A stretch of 64,000 nucleotides of DNA from Flavobacterium sp. LC2016-01 (GCF_009711135.1 NZ_WMIC01000006.1:62001-126000); one strand, 5' to 3'. Positions 9,214 through 18,864 are shown, counted from the first letter of the stretch. Numbers and translations are program-made. The notes: generated by a model not told the origin, from the letters alone.

Positions 9214-10344
9214 TTAAACGACCGCCTTATTCAATTTTTTATTTACAGCTTTTACTGGCATTTTTTTCTTTGTTTTTTTCTTCTTTTTTAGCCAGATAAT
9301 AAATCCAGTAATTGGCAGACTTGCAGCAATCAAACTTGCTAAAAAAGCTATGATTTTGCCAAATAAGCCAAAAAATCTTCCTGTATGAATATCATAATTG
9401 GACGCTTCTATAGTATCGGCAGCATTAAAATCTTGGTATAATTTGTAACGAAGCATTTGTCCTGTTTTAGGATCAAAATAAAATGTATTTTGTTTTCGCG
9501 ACCAATTATAAGGATAAAGCATTCGTAATCTTATTTCTTTCTCCTTTTTTATTGAAAATGTTACAGTGTTTGCACCTGGATATTTCTGATTTGCCGTTTT
9601 GTAGATTCGGTCGTAACGCACTGCCAAAGATTCTTTCTGTGGAACGGTTTCAGATTTTACTTTTATTCCTTCACTAAGTTCTGTTCCTGTTACAAAAGCA
9701 GCAGCGCTTTTTACTTCTTTAAAAGCAAAAAATAAACCTGTAAATACAATTACAATCAAAAAAAAGGAAGCATAAAATCCTAATACATTGTGCAAATCAT
9801 AATTAACTCGTTTAAAAGTACCGCTCCATTTAATGCTCAAAGATTGTTTTAAAGATCTCATTTGTTTCGGAAACCATAAAATTAATCCGGTAATAAGCAT
9901 CAATGCAAAAATTACCACAGCCCAGCGTTGAATAAAACCTCCCGCTTCGCCCAAAAGCAGTTCTGTATGAAGCTTTCTTACAACAGTCAGCCAATCTTGT
10001 TTTTCATTGCCGATCAAAGCAGCGTCATAAGGATTAAAATAAAAAGTTTTCTTTTTTGTAGAAAGTTCTACAGCTGCATTTGGAACTTTTTTATTGACTT
10101 TGATAGAAGTAATTTTGTTCTTTGGAAATTCCTTCTGAAAACTGCTGACAATTTTTTCAAGTCCAGCAAAAGGCTTTTCCTGAATTGGAACAAATAATTT
10201 TTCTTCTTTTGAAAAACTTCTTATTTCTTCTTCAAAAACATAAATACAGCCGGTAATGCTAATGATGAAAACAATAATTCCGGTTGCTAATCCAAGCCAT
10301 AAATGAATTTGGCGAGCTGTATTTTTAATTTGTTTTGAAATCAT
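9214..10344 (-). CDS. PepSY-associated membrane protein
   Basis: 376 residues. Four membrane segments are visible: about 15-37 (LWLGLATGIIVFIISITGC), 140-160, 188-210 and 325-350. The soluble loops carry PepSY-like strands such as FYFNPYDAAL and FYFDPKTGQML. The RQIHLWLGLATG opening with conserved histidines is typical of PepSY_TM proteins found beside siderophore receptors, where some act as periplasmic ferric-siderophore reductases. The tail is very basic (KKKKKTKKK). It is divergent from a TonB-dependent receptor, supporting an iron-uptake role (inference). Confidence 0.88.
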   Translation of the reverse strand: MISKQIKNTARQIHLWLGLATGIIVFIISITGCIYVFEEEIRSFSKEEKLFVPIQEKPFAGLEKIVSSFQKEFPKNKITSIKVNKKVPNAAVELSTKKKTFYFNPYDAALIGNEKQDWLTVVRKLHTELLLGEAGGFIQRWAVVIFALMLITGLILWFPKQMRSLKQSLSIKWSGTFKRVNYDLHNVLGFYASFFLIVIVFTGLFFAFKEVKSAAAFVTGTELSEGIKVKSETVPQKESLAVRYDRIYKTANQKYPGANTVTFSIKKEKEIRLRMLYPYNWSRKQNTFYFDPKTGQMLRYKLYQDFNAADTIEASNYDIHTGRFFGLFGKIIAFLASLIAASLPITGFIIWLKKKKKTKKKMPVKAVNKKLNKAVV

Positions 10345-10390
10345 AAAGAAAAAGATGTATTCCTAGAACTGAATTCGTAGGTGTTGTGGG

Positions 10391-10421
10391 CAAATATAAC
10401 TGTATTTTAGAAATAGTCCAA
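10391..10421 (-). promoter_or_regulatory. Promoter for the PepSY gene
   Basis: On the minus strand, TTG (10421-10419), a 20-base spacer and TATATTTG (10398-10391) match the Bacteroidota consensus. The leader would be about 40 bases. Confidence 0.55.
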
Positions 10422-10454
10422 ATAATAATAAGACCTTTCAAATTGTAAAGGTTA

Positions 10455-10467
10455 GTGTATTGTACAC
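10455..10467. promoter_or_regulatory. Short palindrome in the divergent iron-gene promoter region
   Basis: GTGTA-TTG-TACAC is a perfect 5-bp inverted repeat with a 3-base centre. It lies between the PepSY gene promoter and the receptor gene and could bind a regulator shared by both. It is short, so chance is possible. Confidence 0.3.
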
Positions 10468-10575
10468 GTTTATTTTAAGGATTTTTTTAGAAAAAATAAC
10501 CTACTTCAGTTGATATTTTCAAATTTATATTGTTCTTTTGCGCTTTAATTTAGAATAAGTATAAATAAGAATAAT

Positions 10576-12972
10576 ATGAAAATAGCATTACATTTAGTTT
10601 CCTCTTTTATAAAAACATCCAGTTTTAGAAGAAATACAGTAATTATGCTTTTGTTTACTGTCTTTAATTTTGGATTTCTTCAGGCGCAAACTGCTTCATC
10701 GGGACAAATTTCTGGAAGTGTAATTACCAATGAAGGAAATGCTGGTCAGGGTGTATTAGTAAAACTGGTTGAAATTAATAAAACGGCAGTGACCAACTCA
10801 GCGGGCCATTATGAGTTTAAAAAAGTTCCCTTCGGAAAATATACTTTAGAAGTTACCATGCCGGGTTATGAGTCTTCTTTAGAAACTGTCGAAATTACAG
10901 ATCAGGCACCGTCAGTTTCTATTGATATCAAAGTAAATTCATCGATTGAAAATTTAGATGATGTAGTTATTAGAACTGGAGGAAACAGATTTGCAAAAAA
11001 AGAAAGTATTGATGTTGCTAAAATGCCTTTGAAGAACATCGAAAACTCACAGGTTTATATTGTGGTCAGCAAAGAATTAATGAAGGAACAGGTTGTGACA
11101 GATTACAACAGTGCTTTTAAAAATGTTCCGGGAGCAGGTATCGCAGAGGTTAGAAACCAAGGCCGTACCACTTCAATTTCAAGAGGGTTCCCTACACCAC
11201 AAGTAGTTAGAAACGGTGTTGGAAGTTTTACATACACTACAATTGACCCTTCAAATTTAGAGCGTATTGAGGTAATCAAAGGACCATCTGCAACTCTTTT
11301 TGGAAGCACATTATCATCATTTGGCGGATTGTTTAACCGTGTTACCAAAAAGCCTTTTGATACTTTTAAAGGTGAAGTTTCCTATTCAGCAGCAAGCTGG
11401 GACCTTAACCGATTAACTTTTGATGTGAATACACCATTAAATCAAGACAAAACCGCGTTATTGAGAATTAATACCGCACTGCACAGTGAAAGAAGTTTTC
11501 AAGACGCTGGTTTCAATAAAAACTTTTCTTTTGCGCCAAGTTTCTCCTACGAAATCAATGATCGATTAACGCTGTTGATCGATGCAGAATTTAGTATGTA
11601 CAAAGCAACTTCGCCAACCAGACTTGCTCCTTTTGTAGTGGCTAACACACAAAGCAGCATTGAGGCGCTTAATATTCCGTATAAATTATCTTTTGCTAAT
11701 AATACGATCAATTATACGAGCCAGCAATACAATATTTTTGCACAGTTAAAATATAAAATTTCTGATGAATGGACTTCTCAAACTATTTTGTCAAGAACAA
11801 GATCTTCGTCTGAGGGTTATGTAGTGGCTTTGCAAATGAGATCGGCTACAACATTAAGACAACAGGTAACCAACCAAGATTCACCATTTTATGGAACCGA
11901 TATTCAACAAAATTTTATTGGAAAATTTAATATCGGCAAACTTAAAAATAGAGTAGTGGCTGGTGTAGATTTTTACAGTCTGCGTGCTACAAGAAATGAT
12001 GCTACAGTTAATATGCCAGCAATGGATTATAAGAAGCCAGGTGCAGCTTATGATAACTTTACGCTCCAAAAAGTGGAACCAATGTTTGCCACTGCTACTT
12101 TTGCAAACTTTGTATCAAACGATGAAGATACGTATAGCGCTTATGTTTCGGATGTTTTAAATGTAACCGAGAAATTATTAGTAATGGGCGGTGTTCGTAT
12201 TGATAAATATGAGAATCATGGTACGTATTATCCTAGCAAGGATTCTATTGCAGGAAATTACAATCAGACTGCAGTGTCTCCAAAATTTGGAGTGGTTTAT
12301 CAAATCGTAAAAGATAAAGTTGCTGCTTTTGGTAATTATATGAATGGTTTCAGCAATGTTTCTGGTTCTGATTTCAATGGGAACACTTTCAAACCAAATC
12401 AAGCCAATCAATGGGAAGGTGGTTTTAAATTTGATCTTAATAAAATTTCGGCAACACTTAGTTATTATGATATTGCTGTGACCAACATAACACGTGATGA
12501 TCCAGATCATCTTAATTATACAATTCAGGACGGAACGCAGGTAAGTAAAGGTTTTGAAGCCGAATTTATTGCCAATCCAATTTCAGGATTAAATATTGTC
12601 GCAGGTTATACCTATAACGATAGTAAATATGAAAAGAGCAACGCCAGTGTTCAAGGTTTAAGACCAACTACTGCGGGATCTCCTACAACAGCTAACTTAT
12701 GGGCAAGTTATAGACTCGTTACAGGTCGTGCACAAGGTTTAGGAATTGGTTTTGGAGGTATTTACGGAAGCGAATATTATCAGACAAATACAACGACTTT
12801 CAAATTCTCAATTCCGTCGTATACAGTTTTGGATGCTTCTCTTTTTTACGATCAGCCAAAATACAGAATCGGTTTAAAGGTTGATAACTTGACAAATGAA
12901 AAATATTGGTCATACAGGCTTGCTGCACAAAATCCAACGCGTGTAACAGCAAATGTGACGTTTAAATTTTAG
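10576..12972 (+). CDS. TonB-dependent siderophore receptor
   Basis: 798 residues, outer-membrane protein. After a signal region ending near FLQAQ there is a carboxypeptidase-regulatory-like beta domain (about 44-120, ISGSVITNEGNAGQGV). The plug domain runs about 140-275, with YIVVSKELMKEQVV and RIEVIKGPSATLFGS, the classic siderophore-receptor plug block. A 22-strand barrel follows, and the chain ends in an aromatic residue (VTFKF), as expected for outer-membrane insertion. It probably imports ferric siderophores. It is divergent from the PepSY gene and followed by a strong terminator hairpin. Confidence 0.93.
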   Translation: MKIALHLVSSFIKTSSFRRNTVIMLLFTVFNFGFLQAQTASSGQISGSVITNEGNAGQGVLVKLVEINKTAVTNSAGHYEFKKVPFGKYTLEVTMPGYESSLETVEITDQAPSVSIDIKVNSSIENLDDVVIRTGGNRFAKKESIDVAKMPLKNIENSQVYIVVSKELMKEQVVTDYNSAFKNVPGAGIAEVRNQGRTTSISRGFPTPQVVRNGVGSFTYTTIDPSNLERIEVIKGPSATLFGSTLSSFGGLFNRVTKKPFDTFKGEVSYSAASWDLNRLTFDVNTPLNQDKTALLRINTALHSERSFQDAGFNKNFSFAPSFSYEINDRLTLLIDAEFSMYKATSPTRLAPFVVANTQSSIEALNIPYKLSFANNTINYTSQQYNIFAQLKYKISDEWTSQTILSRTRSSSEGYVVALQMRSATTLRQQVTNQDSPFYGTDIQQNFIGKFNIGKLKNRVVAGVDFYSLRATRNDATVNMPAMDYKKPGAAYDNFTLQKVEPMFATATFANFVSNDEDTYSAYVSDVLNVTEKLLVMGGVRIDKYENHGTYYPSKDSIAGNYNQTAVSPKFGVVYQIVKDKVAAFGNYMNGFSNVSGSDFNGNTFKPNQANQWEGGFKFDLNKISATLSYYDIAVTNITRDDPDHLNYTIQDGTQVSKGFEAEFIANPISGLNIVAGYTYNDSKYEKSNASVQGLRPTTAGSPTTANLWASYRLVTGRAQGLGIGFGGIYGSEYYQTNTTTFKFSIPSYTVLDASLFYDQPKYRIGLKVDNLTNEKYWSYRLAAQNPTRVTANVTFKF

Positions 12973-12991
12973 ATCTTTTTTAGATTTACAT

Positions 12992-13034
12992 AAAAAGGGA
13001 TTATTTCATGCTAAATGAAATAATCCCTTTTATT
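12992..13034. terminator. Bidirectional terminator hairpin
   Basis: A 17-18 bp near-perfect stem (AAAAAGGGATTATTTCAT with its complement) has a 5-base loop, with A and T runs on either side. It separates the convergent receptor and DUF4239-like genes. Confidence 0.85.
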
Positions 13035-13070
13035 TTATGCATTTTGATGAAGTTTATTTTACGAAACAAA

Positions 13071-13850
13071 TCACTCAAAACTTTTTCTTAAATCTATAAT
13101 CGTCTGGTTGGGTACGTCAAGATTGACAAAGCCTCTTCGTGGTCGGTCTAAATCCATTGTAAATAATACAACCAGCGATACTAATAGGCAAAAACCAATC
13201 TGAACTAACCAATCAATTCTGCCATTTCGGCCTTCTGAATAACCACTGTAAAATGCTGTTATAATCGAAAGGAAAAACAACATTGCCAAAATACTCTGCG
13301 GTACTTTTGCTTTTTCTCCGGCGAGGCGAGAAGTAGCGACATCAATCATGGCATTTAATGCGGGTATCATTTGTTGTGTTGCGGCGAGATTATTAGGATC
13401 TTTAGAAAGATTTGTTGCTCTTTTCCAAAGTTTAGCAGAGATTATCTGCGATAAACTGTCGGCTTTTAAAATTCCTTTTGTATCTGCTCCTGTTTCATAA
13501 TACGATATTCTGACCTCGACATATTCTTTAAAATCTTTTCGGAATTGTGTTCTTGTTGAATCAGGATATAAATCACTTCTTAATATGGCTGTACCAATGT
13601 CATTTGCCTCTTCTACAACAATTTTTCTTCGTGAGTCATAACGTTCACTGCTCATGCCAAAAGTAAATGCCAATAAGAAAAAAAGCAGCGCAATAAGTGA
13701 CGAAGTTTCGGCAGATTTTTCTTTTGCAGGTCTTTTGTTCCGAATATAATTTCCGATTTTTTTTCCTGCAAAGCATGAAATAATCATTAATATAAAAAGT
13801 ATTAGAGAAATTACCCAAGCTTCAGTCTGAATTAGTGTATTTGTTTCCAT
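13071..13850 (-). CDS. DUF4239/bestrophin-like membrane protein
   Basis: 259 residues. Membrane segments lie at about 12-30, 50-68, 185-200 and 212-230. Between them is a soluble helical part containing FGMSSERYDSRRKIVVEEANDIGTA, a pattern I associate with the DUF4239 (bestrophin-like) family. Function is not established. It is convergent with the receptor gene, and no other gene shares its strand nearby, so it is probably monocistronic. Confidence 0.7.
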   Translation of the reverse strand: METNTLIQTEAWVISLILFILMIISCFAGKKIGNYIRNKRPAKEKSAETSSLIALLFFLLAFTFGMSSERYDSRRKIVVEEANDIGTAILRSDLYPDSTRTQFRKDFKEYVEVRISYYETGADTKGILKADSLSQIISAKLWKRATNLSKDPNNLAATQQMIPALNAMIDVATSRLAGEKAKVPQSILAMLFFLSIITAFYSGYSEGRNGRIDWLVQIGFCLLVSLVVLFTMDLDRPRRGFVNLDVPNQTIIDLRKSFE

Positions 13851-13999
13851 ATAATTGATTTCAATATTATGAAGTATTTTTATATTAAATTCAACATAAA
13901 GATATTCTTTTTACTGCTATTTTTGTTCGGAGTTTTTAACATTTTTAAAAATAATCCAACATTATCAGGTACTTAAACGGAAAAATTATACGATTTGAC

Positions 14000-14048
14000 T
14001 TAACTATGAAGATTTTCGCTCAACTATAAGCTGATTTTTATAGATTTG
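14000..14048 (+). promoter_or_regulatory. Direct repeat plus -7 box upstream of secreted protein
   Basis: TTAACTATGAAG (14000) and TCAACTATAAGC (14020) form a 20-base-spaced direct repeat. TAGATTTG at 14041-14048 matches the -7 box, but there is no TTG at the right distance; the second repeat occupies that spot. This looks like an activator-dependent promoter (inference). Confidence 0.4.
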
Positions 14049-14103
14049 TAAAATCAATGCATTCCAAAAATAAGTTGAGAAACAATTATAAAATCTAAAG
14101 ACA

Positions 14104-14739
14104 ATGAAATCTGTTACTTCAATATTTTTATTTTTAATGTTTGTCTGGTCAAGTTCTTACGCGCAATTAAGTTCAGATAAAATATTCGAAAGTTTTAAGC
14201 AGGGAGAACGAACAAACTGCTCATCGATTGCTTTTATTAAAGCTTCTTTGAATATTTATGGACTAGACAACCTTTTTGTTACTGAAAAAATAGATGACAA
14301 CCTTCAAAAAATAACTTTGAAAAATAATGAGTCATTTAATTTAAATAATGAAGAAATAGGCAAAGCTAAAATATCTGCCGATTTTGTTTGTATCAAAGAT
14401 AATTGCGAAAACGAAAAAATTATAGAATACGCAATATTGACCTACGCCGTAATGGCAAAATACAAACAGATTATTGATAAAGAAGCTACTTTTGATAAGG
14501 CCTTAGAGGATTTAGAAAGCGGTGAAGTCTATACGCCAACGATCTACAAATATTTAGGGTTCCAAAAAGGCAAACAAATCGAAAAATTAAAAAGAGAATC
14601 AGGAAGTGAATTTTGCGGTGTTGTGGCATGGTCAACAGCACATGCCGTATTTGTTTGCGAAGACTATATGGATTATTACGGCAACAAAAAAAGTATCTGG
14701 ATTAAATATCCCGGCCGTTTTAGAATAATCAAGTCTTAG
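14104..14739 (+). CDS. Secreted protein of unknown function, possible papain-like fold
   Basis: 211 residues with a signal peptide ending at YAQ. I do not recognise the family. The segment ERTNCSSIAFIKA (Cys39) followed by WSTAHAVFVCEDYMD (His180, Asp187/190) has the Cys...His...Asp order and local context of papain-like cysteine peptidases or their inactive relatives. This is a guess from spacing only. It has its own upstream region with a -7 box and a direct repeat, and a separate promoter follows it before the next gene. Confidence 0.65.
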   Translation: MKSVTSIFLFLMFVWSSSYAQLSSDKIFESFKQGERTNCSSIAFIKASLNIYGLDNLFVTEKIDDNLQKITLKNNESFNLNNEEIGKAKISADFVCIKDNCENEKIIEYAILTYAVMAKYKQIIDKEATFDKALEDLESGEVYTPTIYKYLGFQKGKQIEKLKRESGSEFCGVVAWSTAHAVFVCEDYMDYYGNKKSIWIKYPGRFRIIKS

Positions 14740-14834
14740 TGATTTTATTCTGATCATTTTCAATATTAAATGCAATAAATTACTTACAAGAACTGTAAAA
14801 TGAAAAAATAATTGCAAAAAATAAATCAATAAAG

Positions 14835-14864
14835 TTGCAATTTAAGTTAATTTATATATTTTTG
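14835..14864 (+). promoter_or_regulatory. Promoter for the 14896 gene
   Basis: TTG (14835-14837), a 19-base spacer and TATTTTTG (14857-14864) give a full match to the Bacteroidota consensus. The predicted leader is about 25 bases. This is among the cleanest promoters in the window. Confidence 0.75.
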
Positions 14865-14895
14865 TTTCCATCCAATTAACCAAATCTACTAACAA

Positions 14896-15348
14896 ATGAA
14901 GAGCAAGATTTTCTTACTAAGTTTCCTTTGCTTCATGGCAACTGTAGCTGTATCAGCACAGGCAAAAAATGCTCCAAGAAGTATTATCAGTACAACAGCC
15001 TTAATCCGTAAATACCATGATCAAAAAGAATTGAGTGGTATGCAAAAAGGAGAGCTTTTAGAATTGTACATTGAGCGTATTAAAGTATTGGTAAAAACAT
15101 TGCCTTACATTGCTTTGGTTACTAAACCAGGGGTTACTATGGCAGATTTAGGTATTCCAGACGATAATGAGCACAAAAAAGTATTAGATGGTCAAGCGTT
15201 AGGAACTACAACTTTCTTAGATACTACAGTAGAGTTTCAAAGAAAGATGATGCCTTATTCTGATAAAGGAAATCTAATTGCTGCAATTTTATTCTACGAA
15301 AGCACATTAAAATCTTTACATGAGTTCAACGATTTGAACGAAATGTAA
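14896..15348 (+). CDS. Small secreted protein of unknown function
   Basis: 150 residues with a signal peptide ending at VSAQA. The mature part is mostly helical (TTALIRKYHDQKELSGMQKGELLELYIERIKVLVKTL) with a GVTMADLGIPDD stretch in the middle. I do not recognise a family. The consensus promoter and tidy terminator suggest a well-expressed, single-gene unit. Confidence 0.75.
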   Translation: MKSKIFLLSFLCFMATVAVSAQAKNAPRSIISTTALIRKYHDQKELSGMQKGELLELYIERIKVLVKTLPYIALVTKPGVTMADLGIPDDNEHKKVLDGQALGTTTFLDTTVEFQRKMMPYSDKGNLIAAILFYESTLKSLHEFNDLNEM

Positions 15349-15367
15349 TAGAATACAATAACAAACA

Positions 15368-15403
15368 AAAAACTCCAAAGTCATTTGATTTTGGAGTTTT
15401 TTT
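15368..15403. terminator. Bidirectional terminator hairpin
   Basis: AAAAACTCCAAA and its complement form a 12-bp stem with a 10-base loop, followed by a T run on both strands. It lies between convergent genes. Confidence 0.85.
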
Positions 15404-15417
15404 ATTTCTTATAGTTG

Positions 15418-17028
15418 TTAAGCGTTGCCTTTTAATAAATTAATGCTGACAGTCGCGGTATCGGCATCTGGAAATCTTCTAAAAAATGATTTATCGGGAA
15501 ATAATCCAGCCTCAGCTGCAATTTTATTGAAAACATCTATTTCGACAATATATTGGTCAGAAAATCCATGAGTGGCATCGTAAGCTGTCGCAGGAGTCTT
15601 TCCTAAATTGCTGGCTGTTAATTTCGGATTTATAGTGTGCAGTTCAATTAATAGAAGACCAAATTTGCGTACATATGGCGACCATTTTTGCAAATGTTCC
15701 AATAAATTATCTTCGACAAGATTGTTGCTTATTCTTTTTCCTCTAAACGCAAATGCGCCGGTTGAGCTGCTTATTCTGTCTTTATTGATGTGTTTAGGAT
15801 CTTCCCAAATTCGATTATGATCTAAAAATGTCCGTACGTTCAGCAAATCTCTCAGGTCAATATTGTAATTTTCTTTTAAGTCATCTGAAAGTAGATCCGG
15901 ACGTCCAATATCGCCCCAAATTACCTTTGCCCAAATATCAGCTTTTATAAGATTTGCTCTGGTTACTTTTAATGCGGCCTGATTATAGTCGGCTCCAACC
16001 AAAAATAATGGATATTTGTCAAGCATTTTTCCTCTTAAAGTCTGCCTGTCAATTACTTCGAAAATATGCTGCAGAAAAGCACCATTTCCACAGCCCATAT
16101 CAAGTATTCCTTTTGGCTGTTCTTCAATTGGCAGATTAAAAAGTTTCACTATGATTTCATCGACAATCTTAAAATAAGTGTCGTGCGCACCGCCGCTTCC
16201 CCAAACATTCATTTCACGATCGACATGAATTTCGTTTTCGCCTTCAGTTATCATTCGTAAAACAGCTGGATCTCCAAAAATCAATTCTTCAATTTTGGCA
16301 AATGTCGGCAAATAGGATACTGTAACACCGTAAGCGCTTGCTCTTTTTGCAAAAAATAATCCCATTTCTGTAAATTGATAATTGCCTTTTTTTTCGGTAA
16401 ACCATCCCAAATGAGCGAAAAAATCTAATATTTTTTTGAAATTTTCAGGCGACTTATGAAATTCTTCGGGTTTAAAAGAGGTTTCCATAAAATACTTATG
16501 AAACATTCCTTTCATAGCCAAACGTACTATTGTCGGGCCAATTAAATAGCCTTCTATATGCTTTAAAATCTGTTCTTGTATACTATTTGTCAGAGAATCG
16601 TCAGAGGGCAGAATATCATAATTCTTTTTATATTTCTCGAAGATTAAATCGAGTTTTTCAAATGGAGCATCTTCAAAAAGACGTGGATGAAACTGTCCTG
16701 AAAACTGAAGCAAATCGACAACATCTTCATACAAATGAAACATTGAAAAGGCAATTTCAGTCTTTTTATTTACAGAAATGGTGATTTCTTGACTGCTGTT
16801 GTCAACTTCATAATCTAAAAAACCTTGCGAAGCCAAAATTCTCAAACCAATATTCAAATAACCTTCATTTGCTTTAAAGGCATTTACAAGTTCTGTAAGC
16901 TTCATTTGCTTTTTATCCAAAATAAACGCTAAAACGGAATTGTTTTTCAATGCAATTGCGACTGGCGCAGTGGCTAAACCATCAAGATGTCTAAAAATGG
17001 AACTTCGGAATTGTGATGTGTCGTTCAT
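15418..17028 (-). CDS. Large SAM-dependent methyltransferase with winged-helix-like N-terminus
   Basis: 536 residues. Residues about 15-80 look like a winged-helix dimerisation domain as in O-methyltransferases (KQMKLTELVNAFKANEGYLNIGLRIL), and a second such unit lies near 185-245. SAM motif I is ILDMGCGNGAFLQ near residue 315, and the second acidic strand is FLVGADYNQAAL. The VRTFLDHNRIW block and overall size recall the AprA-type methyltransferases of polyketide synthases, here as a free-standing protein. No biosynthetic partner lies nearby, so the substrate is unknown. Its upstream region is shared with a divergent DUF1254 lipoprotein gene. Confidence 0.78.
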   Translation of the reverse strand: MNDTSQFRSSIFRHLDGLATAPVAIALKNNSVLAFILDKKQMKLTELVNAFKANEGYLNIGLRILASQGFLDYEVDNSSQEITISVNKKTEIAFSMFHLYEDVVDLLQFSGQFHPRLFEDAPFEKLDLIFEKYKKNYDILPSDDSLTNSIQEQILKHIEGYLIGPTIVRLAMKGMFHKYFMETSFKPEEFHKSPENFKKILDFFAHLGWFTEKKGNYQFTEMGLFFAKRASAYGVTVSYLPTFAKIEELIFGDPAVLRMITEGENEIHVDREMNVWGSGGAHDTYFKIVDEIIVKLFNLPIEEQPKGILDMGCGNGAFLQHIFEVIDRQTLRGKMLDKYPLFLVGADYNQAALKVTRANLIKADIWAKVIWGDIGRPDLLSDDLKENYNIDLRDLLNVRTFLDHNRIWEDPKHINKDRISSSTGAFAFRGKRISNNLVEDNLLEHLQKWSPYVRKFGLLLIELHTINPKLTASNLGKTPATAYDATHGFSDQYIVEIDVFNKIAAEAGLFPDKSFFRRFPDADTATVSINLLKGNA

Positions 17029-17385
17029 AAAAAAAGAGTGATGGTTTGTTAAAAAATAGCTTTTTTTAACTTGGGGTATGGCTGTTATTGTAATTTTCTA
17101 ATTTTAAAATTTGCTCTTAAGAGCTTGAATTTTTATTTAAGAAATTTGTATTACTATAAAGATAATTTATTTTTTTCTAATTTTTGATACTCAATCTGCT
17201 GGATATGATTTTAATCTGGTTAAGATTTAAAAATACTAAATCGCTAATTCTGCTATAATGAATAATTAAAACTTTGTTGCATATTATAATATGAAACATA
17301 ATTTGGGTTCAAGAAGCAATTTAAAATTGATTTGAGACAATAACTTTGATATTCTTATGATGTTTAACCATTTAAACAAATTTAT
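17029..17385. other. 357-bp divergent intergenic region
   Basis: AT-rich spacer between the divergent methyltransferase and DUF1254 genes. TAACTTTG at 17341-17348 fits a -7 box for the plus-strand gene, but no TTG is found at the usual distance. I see no RNA, repeat or small gene in the rest. Confidence 0.5.
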
Positions 17386-18864
17386 ATGAAAAGAATAGTT
17401 TATCTCTTTTTTCTGTATTTAGCTCTAATCGGCTGTAAAAAAGAAACGGAAAACACAAAGTATACAGACAGGACCATTGACTCAGTTTCGGATTATGAAT
17501 TTGTAGGCGGATATCCTACAGAAGCTACGATTAAAAAAGCATATGATGATGCCGATTTAGCACGAGCGATCCAAGCTTACAAATTTTTCTATCCAACGGT
17601 TTCGGGCGAGGGGCTTGTTAAAGGAAATGACAGTATTAAAATTGTACCTAATAAATCATTTGGGACTTTAGATACCAAACCTGGACAAATTGGTTTTACA
17701 TTAAATTCTGATACACCTTATGGACCAATTCCAATAGATTTGTCTAAAGGACCAATGATAATAGATATTCCAAAAGGCCCTCTGATTGTGGTTGCTATGG
17801 ATGTAAATCAGCGCTGGGTTGCTGATATGGGTATTCCGGGACCTGATGCAGGAAATGGCGGAAAGCATCTTCTTCTTCCTCCAAACTATAAAGGTTCGGT
17901 TCCAGTTTCTGGTTACCATGTTTGGAAATCTTCTTCAAATAATCTAACGGTAGGTATACGATCGCTTCCTGTAGGCGGTGATGTTAAAGCGGCAATGGAA
18001 CGAATTAAAACAATAAAAGTGTATCCGTTAAATAAGCCATCTGACTGGAAAGAGCCAGCTTGGATAGAACTTACAGATAAGCCGCAAAACACTACACCTG
18101 TGGCGTGGGAAACTAATATAAAATATTGGGAAAATTTAAATGATGTAATTCAGAGAGAACCAGCGTATGATGGATATCGAAATTATTATGGAGAACTTGC
18201 GGTTTTAGGGATTAAAAAAGGACAACCTTTTAAACCCGATGCAAGATTAAAAGCAATCCTTCAAAAAGCGGCTAAAATAGCCAATGCTCAAATGCGAGTA
18301 CAATCATTTGCAGATCGTCGTCCAGATCGCGTTGTTTGGAAAGACCGTCAATGGGAATGGGTTGCATTAAGATTTGAAGATGGAGATTTCAATACAGCTG
18401 ATTATGTAGATTTAGATGGACGCGAGACATGGTTTTATCAGGCGATTGGAGCATCTCCTTCAATGTTTAGAAGAAAAGAAGGCGGAGGCTCTTTATATTG
18501 GCTTGGACTTAAAGATAATAACGGAAAATATGTTGATGGAGGCAAGACCTATAAATTAACAGTGCCTACACCAGTTCCGGCTAAGCTTTTTTGGTCAATA
18601 ACCATTTATGATGCACAAACCAGAAGTCAGGTTATTACAGATCAGAATAAAGCGGCACTTCGTTCTTTATTTGAATTGAAAGACAAAATAGGAGGGCAGA
18701 GTGTAGATTTATATTTTGGGCCAAAAGCACCTGAGGGAAAAGAAGGACAATGGATCAAAACGTTGCCTAACAGGGGATGGTTTGCTTACATTCGAATTTA
18801 TGGACCAGAAGCTGGAGCATTTAACGGAAGCTGGAAACCCGGCGATTTTGAAGAAGTGAAATAG
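17386..18864 (+). CDS. DUF1254/DUF1214-family lipoprotein
   Basis: 492 residues. The signal ends in LIGCKKE, a lipobox with Cys17, so the mature protein is lipid-anchored in the periplasm or outer membrane. The N-terminal half contains the DUF1254 block (ARAIQAYKFFYPTVSGEG...LNSDTPYGPIPIDL), and the C-terminal half the DUF1214 block (RKEGGGSLYWLGLKD, TIYDAQTRSQVITDQ). The family is widespread and its function is unknown. It stands alone, with an intrinsic terminator just downstream. Confidence 0.88.
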   Translation: MKRIVYLFFLYLALIGCKKETENTKYTDRTIDSVSDYEFVGGYPTEATIKKAYDDADLARAIQAYKFFYPTVSGEGLVKGNDSIKIVPNKSFGTLDTKPGQIGFTLNSDTPYGPIPIDLSKGPMIIDIPKGPLIVVAMDVNQRWVADMGIPGPDAGNGGKHLLLPPNYKGSVPVSGYHVWKSSSNNLTVGIRSLPVGGDVKAAMERIKTIKVYPLNKPSDWKEPAWIELTDKPQNTTPVAWETNIKYWENLNDVIQREPAYDGYRNYYGELAVLGIKKGQPFKPDARLKAILQKAAKIANAQMRVQSFADRRPDRVVWKDRQWEWVALRFEDGDFNTADYVDLDGRETWFYQAIGASPSMFRRKEGGGSLYWLGLKDNNGKYVDGGKTYKLTVPTPVPAKLFWSITIYDAQTRSQVITDQNKAALRSLFELKDKIGGQSVDLYFGPKAPEGKEGQWIKTLPNRGWFAYIRIYGPEAGAFNGSWKPGDFEEVK

